NCBI GenBank assembly: GCA_016210495.1
Contig: JACQUC010000091.1
Coordinates: forward strand, 1 to 15,862
Length of the DNA: 15,862 nucleotides
Direction: 5' to 3'
Origin: Chloroflexota bacterium
GTDB taxonomy: Bacteria > Chloroflexota > FW602-bin22 > JACPRP01
Position numbers and translations under genes: made by a program. Below the pieces are notes generated by a model. It did not search any database. It was not told where the DNA came from and worked only from the letters and a program-made list of their open reading frames with translations. This document shows, one piece after another, positions 1-8,404 of this stretch (position 1 is the first letter of the stretch; every line of letters begins with the position of its first letter).

Positions 1-2
1 AT

Positions 3-659
3 AGCTATGTCCCGCTTCGAATGCAAGTTTACGACGCCTTGCGCGAAGCCATTCTCAGCGGTCGCCTCAATCCTGGAGACCACCTCACTGAGGAAAAGGT
101 GTGCAGCCAACTCGGCGTCAGCCGCAGCCCTTTGCGTGAAGCGCTCCGACGGCTCGAAACCGAAGGGCTCGTGCGAATTGAACCTAGGCGCGGGGTCGTC
201 GTCACGGAACTGAGCCAAGGTGATTTGGCGGATTTGTTTGCCGTCCGTAAGTCGTTGGAAGGTCTGGCAACTGCGTTGGCGGCAAAGTGCATCACGGCAG
301 AGGAACTGGCCAAGCTGCGTGAGATTTGCGCCGAGATGGGGCGATGCATCGACGCGGGCGATGTTCCGGCGGTGCCAACGCTTAATAGCCAGTATCACGA
401 GGTGATCATCTTAGCCGCCCGGAACCGATGGCTGAAAGGGTTTATGGTGAGTTTAAGAGATCACATTCAACGAATCTATAGCTCATCGATCCAGGCCCCG
501 GATCGGGCATCTCAATCACTCAAAGAACATCTGCAAATAAACGAAGCTTTGTGCAATCGCGACGCCGAGGCTGCCGAAAGACTCGCGAAAGAGCACCTGC
601 AACATGCTGAGGAAGTGGCTGTGCTGATCGGTCACAAAGCGAGTCGAGGCTCTGACTAG
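3..659 (+). CDS. GntR-family transcriptional regulator, FCD (FadR-like) subfamily, probably 5'-truncated by window edge
   Basis: This is a DNA-binding, ligand-responsive regulator. Counting from the ATG at 21, residues about 1-66 form the winged helix-turn-helix (VYDALREAILSGRL, then LGVSRSPLREALRRLETEGL and a wing ending RRGVVV). Residues about 75-205 form the helical FCD ligand domain. That domain has the family pattern QYHEVI, KEHLQI and KEHLQH, whose histidines normally hold a metal that contacts a carboxylate effector. The frame stays open to the window start and reads SYVPLR just before the ATG. That resembles the usual FadR-type N-terminus, and no Shine-Dalgarno precedes position 21, so the true start is probably upstream of the window. 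The gene lies 620 bases ahead of the catabolic operon in the same direction. FCD regulators usually repress organic-acid or aromatic catabolic operons, and a GTATAC-type palindrome overlaps the operon promoter. It is therefore the obvious candidate regulator, by inference. Confidence 0.9.
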   Translation, partial: SYVPLRMQVYDALREAILSGRLNPGDHLTEEKVCSQLGVSRSPLREALRRLETEGLVRIEPRRGVVVTELSQGDLADLFAVRKSLEGLATALAAKCITAEELAKLREICAEMGRCIDAGDVPAVPTLNSQYHEVIILAARNRWLKGFMVSLRDHIQRIYSSSIQAPDRASQSLKEHLQINEALCNRDAEAAERLAKEHLQHAEEVAVLIGHKASRGSD

Positions 660-741
660 TTTCAAGACGTCGCGAGCGCGCCTGATCCACCAATAACTAA
701 TGGCCTGGCCGTAGAGGATACAATACCCTTAGAAACTGGCC

Positions 742-770
742 GTGACCATCGAGGATTTCACGGTGGTCAC
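742..770. repeat. Inverted repeat / hairpin with 10-bp stem
   Basis: GTGACCATCG (742-751) pairs with CGGTGGTCAC (761-770) across a 9-base loop. All ten positions pair, one as a T-G wobble. It begins 83 bases after the regulator's stop codon. No T-tract follows directly, so it is not a convincing intrinsic terminator. It could be an operator or an RNA stem. The octamer CTGGCCGT occurs at 705-712 and again at 736-743, running into the stem, at a 31-base interval. The function is unknown. Confidence 0.4.
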
Positions 771-911
771 AGAACCTGTCTGCTAATTTTAATCTAGCGG
801 TACCCCTGTGTCCTTCCTGCCTTGCGCTTGAAGGATTCCCTCTCGCAGGATCCCCAGCAGGATTTCGAACCCCGTGATTTTTTCTTTTTTGAATTTGTGG
901 GCATCAAATGC

Positions 912-940
912 TTGACAAAAGCAGGGCAGCATGCTACACT
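912..940 (+). promoter_or_regulatory. Sigma70-type promoter for the oxidoreductase operon
   Basis: A perfect -35 hexamer TTGACA (912-917) is followed by an exact 17-base spacer and a -10 hexamer TACACT (935-940), which matches TATAAT at four of six positions. Transcription would begin near 947, leaving a leader of about 330 bases before the GTG at 1279. It is the only near-consensus promoter I found in the gap between the regulator and the operon, and it points toward the operon. The sequence match is strong, but its use is inferred. Confidence 0.6.
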
Positions 941-946
941 GCGCCT

Positions 947-960
947 GCATACAGGTATAC
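947..960. promoter_or_regulatory. Candidate GntR/FCD operator overlapping +1
   Basis: GCATACAGGTATAC is an imperfect palindrome with half-sites GCATAC and GTATAC. Five of six base pairs are symmetric around the central AG, and the right half is itself the palindrome GTATAC. FCD-type GntR regulators commonly bind short GTATAC- or TNGTNNNACNA-like palindromes. The site falls directly at the predicted transcription start, where binding would block initiation. The link to the upstream regulator is an inference. Confidence 0.35.
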
Positions 961-1278
961 TGGTGTGCCAAAGCCGCGTTCCAACGGTCCATCACAGTTC
1001 GAGCGACAAGCGCTATTCTAAGCTAAGGCGTAGCCAAGCGGACGCGAAGAATCTAGAGCGGCGCGAGCCTTCGCTAGGCTCACCGTGGCAGTCATCAATC
1101 TAGTCGTATTTGACCACTCCTACCCGACTCCTGAATCGCTGACGTCCAGTCGGTGGTCATCGCGAGGTATTGCGTATGCTGTGCGGGATCATGGAGGGTC
1201 TGGCCGATTCGCCACTGTTCCACGTTGCGTTGCTCTTTGATAGATGCGTTCCCGTAATCTTGATCAGAAAGGATCAAT
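961..1278 (+). other. Long untranslated leader of the operon, no gene seen
   Basis: This stretch of about 320 bases lies between the predicted transcription start and the first GTG codon. I see no convincing coding region on either strand. There is only a short GAGCC/GGCTC stem near 1066-1082, and no recognisable riboswitch. The ribosome-binding site AAAGGA (1268-1273) at its end serves the gene at 1279. The length leaves room for post-initiation control, but no specific element can be supported. Confidence 0.4.
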
Positions 1279-2256
1279 GTGACTGCAGAAAATAATCTTA
1301 TCGAAGTCACGATTTGGTACAGGGGTGTGGTCGAAGGTCGCCTGGCCCGAACTATCTCCAATTCTCTTGCCGACGCTGCCAGATCGGAGGGGAAGTTTAC
1401 CCAGGCATTTGACAACTACGTCGATTTGCCAGACAGGGTGAACGTTCCATGTCGCTCCTATGTGCGCGTCAGTTCCAGCCCCATTGCGGAGCCCTACATC
1501 TACGAAAACCATAACCCTTCAGTCGTCGTCACGACGGACGCGGCTTTCGTCAAAGGATGTGATGTGCTGAAAGGGGTGACCCCAGAAGCCGTCTTGATCG
1601 TCAATACCTGCCGGAGCTCAGCGAACATACTTGAGCTGGCACAGACTATGGAGAACATCGGTCGAGTCAAGACGATCGCCACTGTGGATGCCGGCAATGG
1701 TTGGCAACCCCGGGCCCCCTACGGTGCCGGAGAAGGTGCAGCCGACACCACAATCGCGTCCGGCACTGCCGGGCCCCTTCTAGGCGCCATTGTCAGGGCG
1801 ACCGGGGTCGTCGGGCTGGAGAGTCTCAAGCTTCCGCGGCTTGACGTCGGCGCTCTCGAGCGCGGCTACGCCACGGTTGAGTTATCGGAGAATCCCTTGT
1901 ACCGTCCTAGTCAAGACGCTCCTACACCAGCCCACGCAGAGCATTTCAAGGGCCAGGTTAGTCTTATCCAGCCCGCACCGGCACCCAACGGACGCCAATC
2001 AGCCTTCGTCAGCGGAAACTTCCGCGTGTTGAGGCCCGTAGTGGATCAGCAGGCTTGCAACCTATGTCGCATGTGCTGGCTGACTTGTCCCGACGGATGC
2101 ATCGAGATTCACGCTGATGGCTCGCCCGAGAAGGTGTCGATTGACCTCGACTACTGTAAGGGATGCGGCATCTGCTGGAACATTTGCCCGATCAAGTGCG
2201 TTGACGCGCGCGACGAGTTGGATTTCCCGGCCGGCATGGTCCGGATCGCCTACTAG
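1279..2256 (+). CDS. 2-oxoacid:ferredoxin oxidoreductase, fused gamma-delta subunit (oxalate oxidoreductase-like layout)
   Basis: This subunit combines the gamma domain and the ferredoxin-like delta domain of a PorGDAB-type enzyme, which oxidatively decarboxylates a 2-oxoacid. Residues 1 to about 210 form the gamma domain, with blocks such as GVVEGRLART, DAAFVKGCDVL and AVLIVNT. Residues about 245-325 form the delta domain with two [4Fe-4S] motifs: C260-x2-C263-x2-C266-x3-C270-P and C293-x2-C296-x2-C299-x3-C303-P. These carry electrons from the thiamine site to an external ferredoxin. The GTG at 1279 was chosen because AAAGGA lies five bases upstream; the ATG two bases earlier meets a stop at once. 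The alpha subunit follows after 11 bases. At 325 residues in a gamma-delta/alpha/beta order, it resembles the three-subunit oxalate oxidoreductase known from acetogens. The phenylglyoxylate enzyme of Thauera and Azoarcus has separate gamma and delta chains. Confidence 0.88.
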   Translation: MTAENNLIEVTIWYRGVVEGRLARTISNSLADAARSEGKFTQAFDNYVDLPDRVNVPCRSYVRVSSSPIAEPYIYENHNPSVVVTTDAAFVKGCDVLKGVTPEAVLIVNTCRSSANILELAQTMENIGRVKTIATVDAGNGWQPRAPYGAGEGAADTTIASGTAGPLLGAIVRATGVVGLESLKLPRLDVGALERGYATVELSENPLYRPSQDAPTPAHAEHFKGQVSLIQPAPAPNGRQSAFVSGNFRVLRPVVDQQACNLCRMCWLTCPDGCIEIHADGSPEKVSIDLDYCKGCGICWNICPIKCVDARDELDFPAGMVRIAY

Positions 2257-2267
2257 GAGGTAGTATC

Positions 2268-3482
2268 GTGGGCAAGAAGGTTCGAATTAGCGGCTGCAAG
2301 GCGACGGCCGAGGCGGTCAAGGCCGCCGATGTGGACGTTATTTCGTCGTACCCGATTCGTCCGTACTCCGGCACGATGATAGAGCTGGCTCGGATGGTTG
2401 CGGACGGGGAGCTGGATGCCGAGTTCGTCCACGCCGAAGGCGAGCACGGCCAACTCAGCATTGTTCTGGGTGCCTCGGCAGCGGGGGCACGGGCCTTCAC
2501 AGGCAGTTCTGGCGTGGGCATCACCTATGCCTTCGAGATGTACTCACCCATCGCGGGCGAGTTCCATCCCCTGCAGTGTATGATCGCCAATCGAACACTG
2601 GATCCCCCGGGCGATTTTGGCTCAGAGCACACGGAGGCGATGGCGACGCGGGACCAGGGTTGGATAATGGGCTGGGCAGCCAGCCCTCAGGAGGCTTATG
2701 ACTACACCCTTATGTTCTATCGCCTCGGTGAAGATCGCCGTGTGCTGCTGCCCCAGTTTCCGTGCCAGGATGGCTATTTCGTCTCTCATATTGCCGCCGA
2801 TGTGGAGCTGGCTGATCGGGAGCAAGTGGAGGCGTTTCTTCCTCCGTTCAATCCTCCTCACACCTTGGACCCGGCTAAACCAGTGCTGATGGGGCCGCAG
2901 TGCCGGCCTGACCAGGGTGCGGCCATCGAGCTTGGGCGAGCGAACGCCATGGAAGCTGCCAAGGAGGTTATCCCCGAGGTTGTCGCCGATTTCAACCGTA
3001 TCTTCGGGCGCAATTACTCGCCGTTCTTGCAGCACTATATGACCGACGATGCCGATACGGTCTTCTTCGGTCAGGGGGCACATGTGGTCCCGGCTCGCTT
3101 GGCGGTCGAGCGCCTTCGCAAGGAGGGGCTGAAGGTTGGCGTTGTCCAGCTCCGATTCATGCGTCCGTTCCCGACGCAGGAGGTGGCGGAGCAACTCTCG
3201 CGCTTCAAAGTGATTGGTGTACTGGAGAACAGTAACTCCTTTGGCAGCGCCCACAACGCTGGTCCACTGACTATTGAGACCCTAGCCGCGCTCTATCGCG
3301 CGGACGAGCGGCCCACGGTGCTGACGTTCATGGCCGGGCTGGGTGGCGAGAACATCCTGCTTAAAGATTACTTTGATATGGCCAAGGCGATGCAGGAAGC
3401 CCAGCAGATGGACAAGCTGAGCAATCGCGTGTTCTGGCTTGGCTTTGAGGCACTGCACGGAAAGGCGCTGGCGGGAGAATGA
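2268..3482 (+). CDS. 2-oxoacid:ferredoxin oxidoreductase, alpha subunit with YPIRP motif
   Basis: This is the alpha subunit of the same complex. It carries the pyrimidine-binding half of the thiamine diphosphate site and the substrate pocket. It has 404 residues, which is usual for separate PorA-type chains. Residues 28-32 read YPIRP. Pyruvate enzymes have YPITP, whose threonine contacts pyruvate. An arginine at this place (R31) is described for oxalate oxidoreductase and is expected where a larger or second acid group must be bound. R109 (ANRTLD) matches the position of the carboxylate-binding arginine, and E57/E59 (AEGEHG) lie where the cofactor-activating glutamate sits. The C-terminal half is the transketolase-C-like domain, with VFFGQGAHV and GVVQLRFMRPFP. 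The start is a GTG with AGGAGG seven bases upstream. The exact substrate (oxalate, phenylglyoxylate or another 2-oxoacid) cannot be read from sequence alone; pyruvate is less likely. Confidence 0.87.
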   Translation: MGKKVRISGCKATAEAVKAADVDVISSYPIRPYSGTMIELARMVADGELDAEFVHAEGEHGQLSIVLGASAAGARAFTGSSGVGITYAFEMYSPIAGEFHPLQCMIANRTLDPPGDFGSEHTEAMATRDQGWIMGWAASPQEAYDYTLMFYRLGEDRRVLLPQFPCQDGYFVSHIAADVELADREQVEAFLPPFNPPHTLDPAKPVLMGPQCRPDQGAAIELGRANAMEAAKEVIPEVVADFNRIFGRNYSPFLQHYMTDDADTVFFGQGAHVVPARLAVERLRKEGLKVGVVQLRFMRPFPTQEVAEQLSRFKVIGVLENSNSFGSAHNAGPLTIETLAALYRADERPTVLTFMAGLGGENILLKDYFDMAKAMQEAQQMDKLSNRVFWLGFEALHGKALAGE

Positions 3483-3486
3483 TTGA

Positions 3487-4491
<1,005 letters not shown>

Positions 4492-4594
4492 GCTCTACCC
4501 ACGCCTGTGGCGATGCGGCATCGGAAAACTCGGGAAATCCAAGAAGTAGGCGCGCAGAGGCGCAAGCGGTTGAAAACGCTGAGGGAGGACAGGA

Positions 4595-6082
4595 GTGGCG
4601 TTTGATGATCTGAGATCTTTTGTCGATGCATTGGAGAAGAATGGCGAGCTGGTTAGGGTGAAAGCCCAGGTCGATTGGGATGATGAGATTGGCGCCATTG
4701 CTGAGGAATCTATGCGTCGGCAAGGACCAGCACTGCTGTTCGAGAACATCAAGGGTCATGAGGAGACCCACGGGCGCAGGGTGCTCGTGAACACGATGGT
4801 CACCTCAATTCGCAGGCCTTTGGCGGCCGTTGGGCTACCCGAGAATACGCATCCGTTGGAGGCGATCGGGATCCTCAGGGCCAAGTATCGGGAGCGTATC
4901 AAGCCCAGGCTGGTCTCCACGGGTCCGTGCAAGGAGGTCATAGAAAAAGGGGATCAGGTAAACCTTCTGGAGTTTCCGACCCCAAGGTGGCATCCCCTGG
5001 ATGGTGGTCGCTACATTCAAACCTGGGGAGCTATCGTCACTAAGGATCCGAATAGCGGCTGGCAGAATGTGGCGAATTACCGAGGCATGATCCACGACAG
5101 GAACAAGATGGTGATGCTCATCACACCGAGCCAGCATGCTTGGCTGCATGCAAGGAGGCACGAAGCACAAGGCGCAAAGTCGATGCCGATGGCTATTGCG
5201 TTGGGCTGCGAGCCAGTGACGCATATGGTGTCTTGCATCAAGGTCCCGGAGGGAGTGGACGAGTACGACGTAATCGGCGCGATGCGGGGAGAGGCCCTGC
5301 CAGTGGTGAAGTGCGAGACGGTGGACCTAGAGGTGCCGGCCACCGCCGAGATTGTCCTGGAGGGGGAACTCCTTCTAGATCCCCAGACCTATTTGCCCGA
5401 GGGTCCCTTCGGCGAATATCCTGGATACTATTCGAAAGTGGGATCGGATCCGAGCACCGTGTTTCAGGTCAACTGCGTCACACATCGCAAGGACCCTATC
5501 CTGCACGGCATGATGGCCGAACTGTCAAGCGCATATCCCAGGTTTAGGGACTGGTCCTTCCTTGAGATTGTTCCGATCTGGAACGCGCTGGAGGACTGTG
5601 GCGTGCCGGGGATCACTGGCGTCTATGGCGGTGATTCCCACATGACGGCTCATCACATTCTTTTCGTGAGTATTAATAAGATGTACTATGGCCACACGAG
5701 ACAAGTGGCAGCGGCATTGTGGTCGGGGCTCGCCTGCCTTGCAAACCAGGGCAAGATTGTGGTTGTCGTGGACTCAGACGTCGACATTTCTGACACTTCT
5801 CAGGTGCTGGCGGCGATCGCCAACCGAGTGAGACCGGCGGTGGATATCGTCATCTTCCCGGGGTGCGCTGGGGGCGACCTCGACCCGAGCCTCTCTCCAG
5901 AGATTAGGAGGATGGCCGGCGGCATCGGCGCATGGGATAGAGTGTTGATCGACGCCACCTGGCCATTCGAGTGGCAACCACGGCCCGAGTGGGGAGGGCT
6001 GAGCCACCCACCGACCTGCCAATCTGATGAAGGAATGTTGGCCAAGGTGCGCGAGCGATGGTCGGAGTACGGTTTGGCCTAG
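4595..6082 (+). CDS. UbiD-family prenylated-FMN-dependent (de)carboxylase
   Basis: This protein adds or removes a carboxyl group on an aromatic, heteroaromatic or unsaturated acid, using prenylated FMN made by a UbiX protein. It has 495 residues, the usual UbiD length. The catalytic region is visible: R163 (ANYRGM) and the pair E269 and E274 in PEGPFGEYPGYY, matching the Arg-Glu-Glu network of UbiD/Fdc enzymes. Other family blocks are the N-terminal DLRSFVDALEKNGELVRV, ALGCEP, and the C-terminal VDSDVDISD. The GTG start has AGGAG two to three bases upstream, with GGGAGGACAGGAG as an extended purine-rich site. The gene follows the beta subunit after 103 bases with no obvious terminator, so it is probably co-transcribed. 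No UbiX or CoA ligase is in the window. The substrate is unknown; hydroxybenzoate-, phenylphosphate- and furandicarboxylate-type reactions are all possible in this family. Confidence 0.9.
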   Translation: MAFDDLRSFVDALEKNGELVRVKAQVDWDDEIGAIAEESMRRQGPALLFENIKGHEETHGRRVLVNTMVTSIRRPLAAVGLPENTHPLEAIGILRAKYRERIKPRLVSTGPCKEVIEKGDQVNLLEFPTPRWHPLDGGRYIQTWGAIVTKDPNSGWQNVANYRGMIHDRNKMVMLITPSQHAWLHARRHEAQGAKSMPMAIALGCEPVTHMVSCIKVPEGVDEYDVIGAMRGEALPVVKCETVDLEVPATAEIVLEGELLLDPQTYLPEGPFGEYPGYYSKVGSDPSTVFQVNCVTHRKDPILHGMMAELSSAYPRFRDWSFLEIVPIWNALEDCGVPGITGVYGGDSHMTAHHILFVSINKMYYGHTRQVAAALWSGLACLANQGKIVVVVDSDVDISDTSQVLAAIANRVRPAVDIVIFPGCAGGDLDPSLSPEIRRMAGGIGAWDRVLIDATWPFEWQPRPEWGGLSHPPTCQSDEGMLAKVRERWSEYGLA

Positions 6083-6098
6083 GGGCCACGAGGCAAGA

Positions 6099-6119
6099 TT
6101 GGGGGTGTCTCCCCAAATT
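6099..6119 (+). terminator. Weak terminator-like hairpin after the UbiD gene
   Basis: TTGGGG (6099-6104) and CCCCAA (6111-6116) form a 6-bp stem with a 6-base loop, followed by ATTT and a little later GCTGTTTG. It starts 17 bases after the UbiD stop codon. The stem is short and the T-tract poor, so it may only attenuate transcription into the next gene set. Confidence 0.35.
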
Positions 6120-6428
6120 TCGCTGTTTGCGGGCGCAGACTGGCGAAGAGCAAGGATAAGTGATATTCTCGCGCTGAACAACGCGAGATGTTCGAGCGGG
6201 TTTTGTTGGCGCTGCATCTTCAGAAGGGACATCATGTCCGCAACAAAGGGCCCGGCAGCGTGATCGAGCGATAGTGTCGAGGGGCCCGGCTAACACTACC
6301 ACTGTACTTCGGTTTACTCATACCGGATGTTGTGCCCGACTGCTCGGTTTACACCACAACATCTTGCGCCAAGTCTCGCGAGTACGGTTGTAGTACTAAG
6401 CGGGACATCGGCGGCGAAAGGACAAGAC
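6120..6428. other. Non-coding gap between UbiD gene and XDH-family genes
   Basis: No gene is supported here on either strand. The stretch contains a direct repeat of GGGCCCGGC (6248-6256 and 6282-6290, 34 bases apart) whose core GGGCCC is palindromic. I found no promoter with both good hexamers and good spacing. The gap could hold a second promoter for the downstream genes, since the preceding hairpin may end the upstream transcript. Confidence 0.35.
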
Positions 6429-6896
6429 GTGATTATCGAGGAAAAGTTCGTGATCGATTTCCCTCGGCAGCGAGTATGGGACTTCCTGATGAACGACGTT
6501 CAAGGCGTGCTGACGTGCGTTCCGGGGACCGAAGCGGTCGATGTCATCGACCAAGAGAACTATCAGGGTCTCTTGAAAGTTAAGGTTGGCCCTGTTTCGG
6601 CTAAATTCCAGGGCAAGGTAACAGTTCACGAAAGGGATGCCAACGTTTATCATGCGAGCATGATAGCAGAGGGCACGGAAAGCAAGCTGTCCAGCTTAGC
6701 CAAGGCCAAGGTCTCGATGCATTTGAACGCAATTGCCGAAACTCAGACCGAGGTGGTCGTCACGGGCGACGTGCGCATTCTGGGTATGCTGGGCCAGTTT
6801 GGACAGGGCATCATCAAGGGCAAGGCCCACTCACTTATGGGAGAGTTTGCTGGTCGCATTAGAGCCAGACTAGAACAGGTGCCGCTACTAATCTAA
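6429..6896 (+). CDS. CoxG-like SRPBCC-fold protein accompanying the molybdenum hydroxylase
   Basis: This is a 155-residue protein of the CoxG/SRPBCC (START-like) family. Members accompany xanthine-dehydrogenase-family enzymes and have been tied to membrane attachment or maturation of aerobic CO dehydrogenase. Visible family features are the start IIEEKFVIDFPRQRVWDFL, the block VLTCVPGTEAV, the strand KVKVGPVSAKFQGKV, and the C-terminal helix with IIKGKAHSLMGEF. The GTG at 6429 was chosen because AAAGGA lies six bases upstream and the protein then begins at the first strand of the fold. The frame stays open to an ATG at 6327, but those extra 34 residues (rich in T, A and S) do not look like family sequence. 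The FAD subunit follows after 14 bases. CoxG proteins lack catalytic residues of their own, so the precise role is inferred from family and context. Confidence 0.82.
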   Translation: MIIEEKFVIDFPRQRVWDFLMNDVQGVLTCVPGTEAVDVIDQENYQGLLKVKVGPVSAKFQGKVTVHERDANVYHASMIAEGTESKLSSLAKAKVSMHLNAIAETQTEVVVTGDVRILGMLGQFGQGIIKGKAHSLMGEFAGRIRARLEQVPLLI

Positions 6897-6910
6897 AGTG
6901 AGGTGAAGAC

Positions 6911-7774
6911 GTGGAGAACTTTCAGTACGTGGAACCGGCCACAATACCGGAGCTCTTAGCCTTGCTGGCCAAGCATGGCGAGGAGGCGAAGGTAATGGCT
7001 GGGGGACAGTCTTTGATCGTGATGATGCGCGAAGAGCTAGTTAACCCGAAGGTGGTGATTGGTCTGAGAGGGCTGCCTGAGCTTACCGGCATCAACGACC
7101 GTGCTGGAGAGGGATTGATTCTCGGGGCGATGGCAACACATCGGGCGGTGGAGAAATCGGGTATCGTGCAGGAAAGGTGCCGCGTGTTGTCGCAGATGGA
7201 GACGATGGTCGCGTCCGTGCAGGTGCGAAACAAGGGCACGATAGGTGGAGCCGTTTGCCACGCTGCACCGGACGGGGATCCTTCACCCTGCTTGTTGGCG
7301 CTAGGTGCGAGTGCTATAGTTGCAGGCTCAAAGGGGCAGAGGGAAGTGCCGCTAGATGGTTTCTTTGTGGATACCTTTCAGACGGCGTTGAGGGCGGATG
7401 AGGTACTGACGGCACTGTGCGTGCCCGCTCTATCGCCGCGCACGGGAGCAAGCTATGTGAAGTTTAGCGCACGCAAGGCTCTTGATCCCTCGATCGTCAG
7501 CGTCGCCGTCGCGATTACGCTGGGCAGCGATGGCGTGTGCCAAGAGGCGAGGATCGCGCTATCTGGCGCGGGGCCGGTCCCAGCGCGGGCGAAGCGAGCA
7601 GAAGGCATGCTCAAAGGCGAGAAACCCCAGGGTTCGCTGATAAAGCAGGTAGCGGCAGCAGTTGCGGAGGAAACCAAGCCGATCAGCGATTTTCGTGCGT
7701 CGTCGGAGTACCGAAGGGTTCTGGCGAGGGTGTTGAGCACGCGGGCGATTGACGAGGCTCTGGCTCAGGTGTAG
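6911..7774 (+). CDS. Xanthine dehydrogenase-family FAD subunit (CoxM/HcrB-like, no 4Fe-4S insert)
   Basis: This is the medium, FAD-binding subunit of a three-subunit molybdenum hydroxylase. It passes electrons from the [2Fe-2S] subunit to an acceptor. Two flavin motifs are visible: AGGQSL at 30-35 and TIGGAVCHAAPDGDP at 110-124, the second equivalent to the family's TIGGNxxxxxPxxD. The C-terminal part, from about 170, matches the CO dehydrogenase flavoprotein C-terminal domain. At 287 residues it has the ordinary length. It lacks the roughly 40-residue cysteine-rich insertion that holds a [4Fe-4S] cluster in 4-hydroxybenzoyl-CoA reductase HcrB, which argues against a reductase working at very low potential. 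The GTG start has GAGGTG upstream at 6900-6905. The [2Fe-2S] subunit gene begins 80 bases downstream. Confidence 0.9.
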   Translation: MENFQYVEPATIPELLALLAKHGEEAKVMAGGQSLIVMMREELVNPKVVIGLRGLPELTGINDRAGEGLILGAMATHRAVEKSGIVQERCRVLSQMETMVASVQVRNKGTIGGAVCHAAPDGDPSPCLLALGASAIVAGSKGQREVPLDGFFVDTFQTALRADEVLTALCVPALSPRTGASYVKFSARKALDPSIVSVAVAITLGSDGVCQEARIALSGAGPVPARAKRAEGMLKGEKPQGSLIKQVAAAVAEETKPISDFRASSEYRRVLARVLSTRAIDEALAQV

Positions 7775-7854
7775 ATTCTGTAGAGCAGCGTGACAAATAG
7801 TAGATCGCGAACAGTGCAAAGTGAACCATGAAAGTTGAGCGGGAGGAAAGCACA

Positions 7855-8322
7855 ATGACGCAACAGGTTCGGCTTCGCATAAATGGCGAGCTTCACGAGC
7901 TATCGGTAGAGCCCCGCTGGAGTCTGCTGTACGTGATCCGCGACCAGTTGGGGCTAACGGGGACTAAGCGTGGCTGCGAGCACGGTGATTGCGGATCGTG
8001 CACGGTGTTGCTCGACGGGGTATCGGTTAACTCCTGCCTTGTTCTGGCGGTGGAGGCGAATGGCCGGGAGGTGACGACGATAGAGGGATTGGCGCAGAAC
8101 GGCAAGCCACATCCGCTGCAGAAGGAGTTTGTTGAGCTGGGCGCAATCGGCTGTGGCTATTGCACGCCGGGAATGTTGATGTCGGCGAAGGTGCTTTTGG
8201 ACGAGATTCCACACCCTACGGAGAAGCAGGTGCGGGAAGGAATCTCGGGGAATCTATGTCGATGTACGGGGTACGCCAAGATCGTGAAGGCTGTTCTCGC
8301 TGCCGCCCAGAACGGAGGGTAG
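7855..8322 (+). CDS. Xanthine dehydrogenase-family [2Fe-2S] subunit (CoxS/HcrC-like)
   Basis: This is the small iron-sulfur subunit that links the molybdenum centre to the FAD subunit. The plant-type [2Fe-2S] cluster is held by C41, C46, C49 and C61 (CEHGDCGSC, then NSC). The second cluster is held by C100, C103, C135 and C137 (CGYCTPG and NLCRCTG). The ATG at 7855 has GGGAGGAAAG about six bases upstream, giving 155 residues that begin at the first ferredoxin strand. An in-frame ATG at 7828 would add nine residues that include this ribosome-binding site, so it is less likely. The residue before C100 is G99; most family members have Gln there, which hydrogen-bonds the pyranopterin cofactor. 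The large subunit follows after 82 bases. Confidence 0.92.
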   Translation: MTQQVRLRINGELHELSVEPRWSLLYVIRDQLGLTGTKRGCEHGDCGSCTVLLDGVSVNSCLVLAVEANGREVTTIEGLAQNGKPHPLQKEFVELGAIGCGYCTPGMLMSAKVLLDEIPHPTEKQVREGISGNLCRCTGYAKIVKAVLAAAQNGG

Positions 8323-8404
8323 TGGCGATGGTCCTGGCGATCGTGACACCGTTAGAGCAAACCCTGGCAGCAGCCAGAAACTGAACTGAGGGAGGTCTGA
8401 GGCA

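Noticed and set aside
876..896. T-rich run (TTTTTTCTTTTTT) suggestive of an intrinsic terminator
   Set aside because: No GC-rich hairpin precedes it on the + strand; only a direct repeat of GCAGGAT is present.
789..995. Minus-strand open frame reading GFEILLGILREGILQ, and a tRNA T-arm-like GGGGTTCGAAATCC at about 868-881 on the same strand
   Set aside because: No start signal or recognised family supports the frame. The T-arm-like piece has no matching anticodon arm or acceptor stem around it, so neither a gene nor a tRNA is claimed.
1095..1415. Minus-strand open frame overlapping the leader and the 5' end of the gamma-delta gene
   Set aside because: It overlaps a well-supported gene on the other strand, matches no family I recognise, and has no ribosome-binding site; probably chance.
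2622..3254. Long antisense open frame of 210 codons inside the alpha subunit gene
   Set aside because: It is the kind of shadow frame expected opposite a GC-rich gene with strong codon bias, and it shows no family motifs.
6327..6428. Upstream ATG start extending the CoxG-like protein by 34 residues
   Set aside because: The added residues are unlike CoxG N-termini, and the GTG at 6429 has a better-placed ribosome-binding site.
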